A stretch of DNA of 64,000 nucleotides from Sphingobium subterraneum. Lineage in GTDB: Bacteria > Pseudomonadota > Alphaproteobacteria > Sphingomonadales > Sphingomonadaceae. The position numbers and the translations under genes are program-made. Of the stretch, positions 61,544 through 64,000 are shown piece by piece (position 1 is the stretch's first letter; every line of letters begins with the position of its first letter). The stretch is from assembly GCF_014199435.1 (NCBI RefSeq), contig NZ_JACIJP010000002.1, positions 412,001 through 476,000 of the forward strand. Reading direction: 5' to 3'. The notes beneath the pieces were generated by a model that had not been told where the DNA came from, ran no database searches, and saw only the letters and a list, made by a program, of their open reading frames with translations.

Positions 61544-62470
61544 ATGCGGACATTTGGAGCGATGGCCCTTGCGACGGCCGCATGGTGCGGATCGGTTGTG
61601 GCCGCCCAGGCACAGGACGAACAGGTTATCGAAGTCGCGGGCTTCGCCGACTTTCTCGCGGTCGACGGTAACAGCGTGTGGGCGACCAACGAAGGGCGGG
61701 TCGAACAATGGACACGCAAAGGCAAGCGCGCCTCCGTCGCCATGACGAAACCATGCGGGGCGATGGCGCTATCGGGCCGTGACCTGTGGGTCGCCGATTG
61801 CCAGGAGAACGCGCTTGTCCGCATTGACACGCGCAGTGCGACGAAGGTCGCGACGATTCCGACCGGCATTGCCAACCCCAAGGGCGAACTCAATGTGGTG
61901 GCGGGGGCGGGATCGATCTGGGTGGCCAGCGACCAGAAGGGCGTCGTTTCCCGGGTCGACCCCGCGACGAACCGGGTAACGGCGTCGATACCGGTCAGTC
62001 CCGGCAGCTACTATCTCGCTTTCGGACAGGGCGCCCTCTGGGTGGTGAGCAGTGAGAGCGCGACCATTCAGCGCGTCGACCCGTCCACCAACACGGTTAC
62101 GAAAACGACCGCGCTCGGCAAGGAACCCGGCTTTCTCGCCGCCGGCGAGGGCGCGGTCTTCGTTCAGGAGCAGGGCGACGGCACAGTGGCGCGCGTTGAC
62201 CCCACCAGCGGCGAAGTATCCGGCCGGGTCAAGGTCGGCGCCGTGCTGAAATATGGGGACATCGACACGGGAGGCGGGCATGTGTGGCTGCGCACGACCG
62301 AAGATCAGACCTTCGTGATCCTCGATCCGCAATCGATGACCATTCGCAAACGTGTGGGCAAGGCGGAAGGCAGCGGCGCGCTGCGCTACGCGCGGAAGGG
62401 TCTATGGACCTCGGCGCATGATGTCCACACGCTCACCTGGTGGCCGAATCCCGCCAAATTAGCACGCTGA
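61544..62470 (+). CDS. exported beta-propeller protein (virginiamycin-B-lyase/YVTN-like)
   Basis: A 308-residue protein with a signal peptide ending about residue 24 (CGSVVAAQAQ). Repeated blade motifs follow: VDGNSVWATNEGRVEQWTRK, SGRDLWVADCQENALVRIDT, AGSIWVASDQKGVVSRVDPA, QGALWVVSSESATIQRVDPS, EGAVFVQEQGDGTVARVDPT. This makes a periplasmic propeller of six or seven blades. No catalytic residues assigned. The start (ATG 61544, with GAAAGG upstream) lies 2 bp after the allophanate hydrolase stop, so it is the last gene of the operon. A role in substrate binding or in sensing outside the cytoplasm is possible. Confidence 0.8.
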   Translation: MRTFGAMALATAAWCGSVVAAQAQDEQVIEVAGFADFLAVDGNSVWATNEGRVEQWTRKGKRASVAMTKPCGAMALSGRDLWVADCQENALVRIDTRSATKVATIPTGIANPKGELNVVAGAGSIWVASDQKGVVSRVDPATNRVTASIPVSPGSYYLAFGQGALWVVSSESATIQRVDPSTNTVTKTTALGKEPGFLAAGEGAVFVQEQGDGTVARVDPTSGEVSGRVKVGAVLKYGDIDTGGGHVWLRTTEDQTFVILDPQSMTIRKRVGKAEGSGALRYARKGLWTSAHDVHTLTWWPNPAKLAR

Positions 62471-62475
62471 TGTGC

Positions 62476-62513
62476 GCAGGACGTGAAGCCCGAGGCCGGG
62501 CTCCACGTCCTGC
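62476..62513. terminator. long hairpin terminating the guanidine operon
   Basis: GCAGGACGTG (62476-62485) pairs with CACGTCCTGC (62504-62513), and inside it AGCCCG (62487-62492) pairs with CGGGCT (62497-62502), separated by one A-C mismatch. The 16 paired positions close a 4-nt loop. TT follows on the plus strand. It lies 5 bp after the propeller stop and before the convergent UrcA gene, so it probably serves both. Confidence 0.7.
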
Positions 62514-62531
62514 TTCATAAACAGAGTTCGA

Positions 62532-62858
62532 TCAGCGAAGAGACGCGAGCTGCGTGGGCGCCTTGGCCGCAGCGACGCGCGTTTCGATCTGCGCGCGCAC
62601 ATCGGCGACCACAGCAGCGCGGCAAGCCTGCGCCTTGGCTTCCAGAGCGAGATGGACGCTGGAAACATGATCGCCACACACGGCACGCGCGGCCTGATCA
62701 ATACGGATCGCAAGGCGCTGCTGGCCGTCGGCCGTCGCGAGGTCCAGTCCCTTGAGGTCAAGGACCGCCTTGTCTTGCGCGAAAGGGTTGTCGGAGGGGG
62801 CGGCGGAAGCCGAGGTTGCCACGGCAAGGGCGGCAAGCGCCAAGAGGCCAATCTTCAT
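62532..62858 (-). CDS. UrcA family protein
   Basis: A 108-residue exported protein. A signal peptide ends near ATSASAAPS. The core DKAVLDLKGLDLATADGQQR, LAIRIDQAARAVCGDHVSSV, LEAKAQACRAAVVADVRAQI holds the two conserved Cys of UrcA proteins, likely a periplasmic disulfide. The family is common in Sphingomonadales and Caulobacterales and has no known function. ATG 62858 is preceded by AGGAG. Supports the sphingomonad assignment. Confidence 0.85.
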   Translation of the reverse strand: MKIGLLALAALAVATSASAAPSDNPFAQDKAVLDLKGLDLATADGQQRLAIRIDQAARAVCGDHVSSVHLALEAKAQACRAAVVADVRAQIETRVAAAKAPTQLASLR

Positions 62859-62983
62859 CTTAATCTCCTGCATGTGAATGGGGCGTCACTCTGCGGTAAC
62901 TGACATCCACATAATGCCAGAAGATTAAAATAACAATATCGAAGGGTAATTTAGAAGATTATTACTAAGGCGATCTCCCGTTA

Positions 62984-63340
62984 TTACTTGACGCTGACTA
63001 TCAGCATGGCGAGGTTCTCATTGCGGGTCAGCAGTCCGATCGGCAGGGCGGCCTTGGCCGACAAGGCGCCCACCGAAACGGTGACCGTGCGGGCAAACGG
63101 CTCCGAGATCGCGCGAAGATGCGCGATCGGCACGCGAACGCGCCATTTCCTTGCACCCTCGACGGCGACAACATGACCGTTGAGGGCGACCGGAACCCTG
63201 GCGTCCGACCGGCGCCCCGAGACGAGCAGGCAGCTTTCGGTCCCACAGGACACCAGACGTGTAGCAGGATCCTGCGCGGCGATCGCCGGGGTGGAAAGGC
63301 AGGCGATCAGCGTGGCAGCCTTCCAGACCGCGCGGCGCAT
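62984..63340 (-). CDS. small exported hypothetical protein
   Basis: A 118-residue protein with a signal peptide (AVWKAATLIACLSTPAIAAQ). The mature part contains VSCGTESCLLVSGRRSDARV with two Cys spaced for a disulfide, then VALNGHVVAVEGARKWRVRV, FARTVTVSVGALSAKAALPI. No domain recognised. ATG 63340 gives the signal peptide; it lies 13 bp after the sulfotransferase stop, on the same strand. Function unknown. Confidence 0.65.
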   Translation of the reverse strand: MRRAVWKAATLIACLSTPAIAAQDPATRLVSCGTESCLLVSGRRSDARVPVALNGHVVAVEGARKWRVRVPIAHLRAISEPFARTVTVSVGALSAKAALPIGLLTRNENLAMLIVSVK

Positions 63341-63353
63341 GGGTCGTGACACA

Positions 63354-64000
63354 TCAATCCAGGGCAACACCCGCCTCCTCAAAAAATCGCCGCACAGGTT
63401 CCAGAACCTGGGCATGGCGTTTCCACCGCGCGACCGAATCGCGATAAATCGGTCGCCGCACCTGGGCGGCGCTCGGCGTCGAGACCGGTGCGGCGTTTGC
63501 ATGGAAATCAAGGCACGCGTCCGACCAAGGAAGACCGCAATGGTCCAGAAGCCTGCGCGTCTGCCCCTCCTGATCGGCGATCAGCTCTTCATAGTGCAGC
63601 TCAAGCACACGACCGGGCAGGGCTTCGCGCCAGAAGGCGATCATCCGGTCGAACCGCGCATAATAGGCGGCGATGTCGAGAAGGTCGTAGCTGTAATCAT
63701 AATAGCGCGACCCAACCGCGAACAGGTTGCGGAAATTGCTGAGGACCGTGTCCATCGGATGGCGGCGCAGGCAGACGATTTTCGCAGCGGGCAGCGCCCG
63801 GGCGATAAATCCGGCGTACAGGAAATTCCCCGGAAACTTGTCCGTGAATCGTGCCGCGGAATTGCGCCGATGGTCGCTGGCGCGCCGCAGATAATCGACG
63901 CCGATGTCCGCCATGCTGGCCCCCGCCGCCGCAGCGATGGTCGCCGGGTCCAAAACCGTCGGCGTGCGTGTCCCGGCCGCGCGCTTCACGGCGAGGGGCA
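63354..64000 (-). CDS. sulfotransferase family protein, 5' end beyond the window
   Basis: The frame is open to the right edge, so the N-terminus with the 5'-PAPS phosphosulfate loop (usually PRSGTT) is missing. The visible part has RFTDKFPGNFLYAGFIARAL, the 3'-phosphate block AAKIVCLRRHPMDTVLSNFR, YAVGS-type wording in LFAVGSRYYDYSYDLLDIAA, and VLELHYEELIADQEGQTRRL. This matches the bacterial TPR-linked sulfotransferase group (Sulfotransfer_3-like). Acceptor unknown. A small exported protein gene follows. Confidence 0.85.
   Translation of the reverse strand, partial: PLAVKRAAGTRTPTVLDPATIAAAAGASMADIGVDYLRRASDHRRNSAARFTDKFPGNFLYAGFIARALPAAKIVCLRRHPMDTVLSNFRNLFAVGSRYYDYSYDLLDIAAYYARFDRMIAFWREALPGRVLELHYEELIADQEGQTRRLLDHCGLPWSDACLDFHANAAPVSTPSAAQVRRPIYRDSVARWKRHAQVLEPVRRFFEEAGVALD

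Noticed and set aside
1..64000. CRISPR arrays, tRNA or rRNA genes, intact insertion sequences
   Set aside because: No regularly spaced repeats, no tRNA-like cloverleaf tails and no transposase frames were seen on either strand.

Overview
The window (about 63% G+C by eye) looks like a chromosomal or large-plasmid segment of a sphingomonad (Alphaproteobacteria, Sphingomonadales). Pointers are two large TonB-dependent receptors, an UrcA-family protein, a host-attachment protein, stand-alone Rieske oxygenase alpha subunits and many short-chain dehydrogenases. Genus and species cannot be fixed from the sequence. No rRNA, tRNA, CRISPR array or intact insertion sequence was seen.

Region 1 (1-29258) is a catabolic island for an unidentified, probably hydrophobic, acyl-CoA-linked substrate. 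It holds three Rieske non-heme iron oxygenase alpha subunits, one Rieske ferredoxin, eight short-chain dehydrogenases (SDRs), two zinc-free medium-chain reductases, a GMC oxidoreductase, two acyl-CoA dehydrogenases, a thiolase-like/DUF35 pair, an acyl-CoA synthetase, a VOC protein, an ABM monooxygenase-like protein, three SnoaL-like proteins, a ThuA-like protein, a TIM-barrel protein and a TonB receptor. The regulators are a LuxR-type protein with no luxI nearby and a TetR. Genes are arranged as short divergent units. Several divergent promoters carry 20-bp elements related to ACCT-N12-AGGT, and one (23238-23257) has the half-sites and spacing of a canonical lux box. A plausible route is uptake by the TonB receptor, oxygenation by the Rieske enzymes, oxidation and reduction by SDR/GMC/MDR enzymes, CoA activation, dehydrogenation, and C-C cleavage by the thiolase-like/DUF35 pair. 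This route is inferred.

Region 2 (about 29260-40990) concerns amino-acid catabolism: putA with a following Lrp-type regulator, a truncated CaiB/BaiF gene, a divergent PaiB-like/MocR pair, a PepSY membrane protein coupled to an OprB-like porin, and ornithine cyclodeaminase divergent from a second Lrp. Ornithine cyclodeaminase plus PutA would take ornithine through proline to glutamate. Region 3 (about 40990-48310) is mixed housekeeping or accessory DNA: an Hsp70-like/GreAB-like pair, host-attachment protein, a kup remnant, GST, sterol-desaturase-family protein and an exported metallo-beta-lactamase-fold protein.

Region 4 (48312-62513) holds a second TonB receptor and, divergent from it, a compact operon: ABC transporter, NikR-like regulator, two DUF1989 proteins, biotin-dependent urea/guanidine carboxylase, allophanate hydrolase and an exported beta-propeller. 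This gene set matches guanidine-assimilation operons better than urea assimilation. The leader carries conserved blocks of a guanidine-III riboswitch, and the NikR homologue has lost three of its four nickel ligands. The right end has an UrcA protein, a small exported protein and a partial sulfotransferase.
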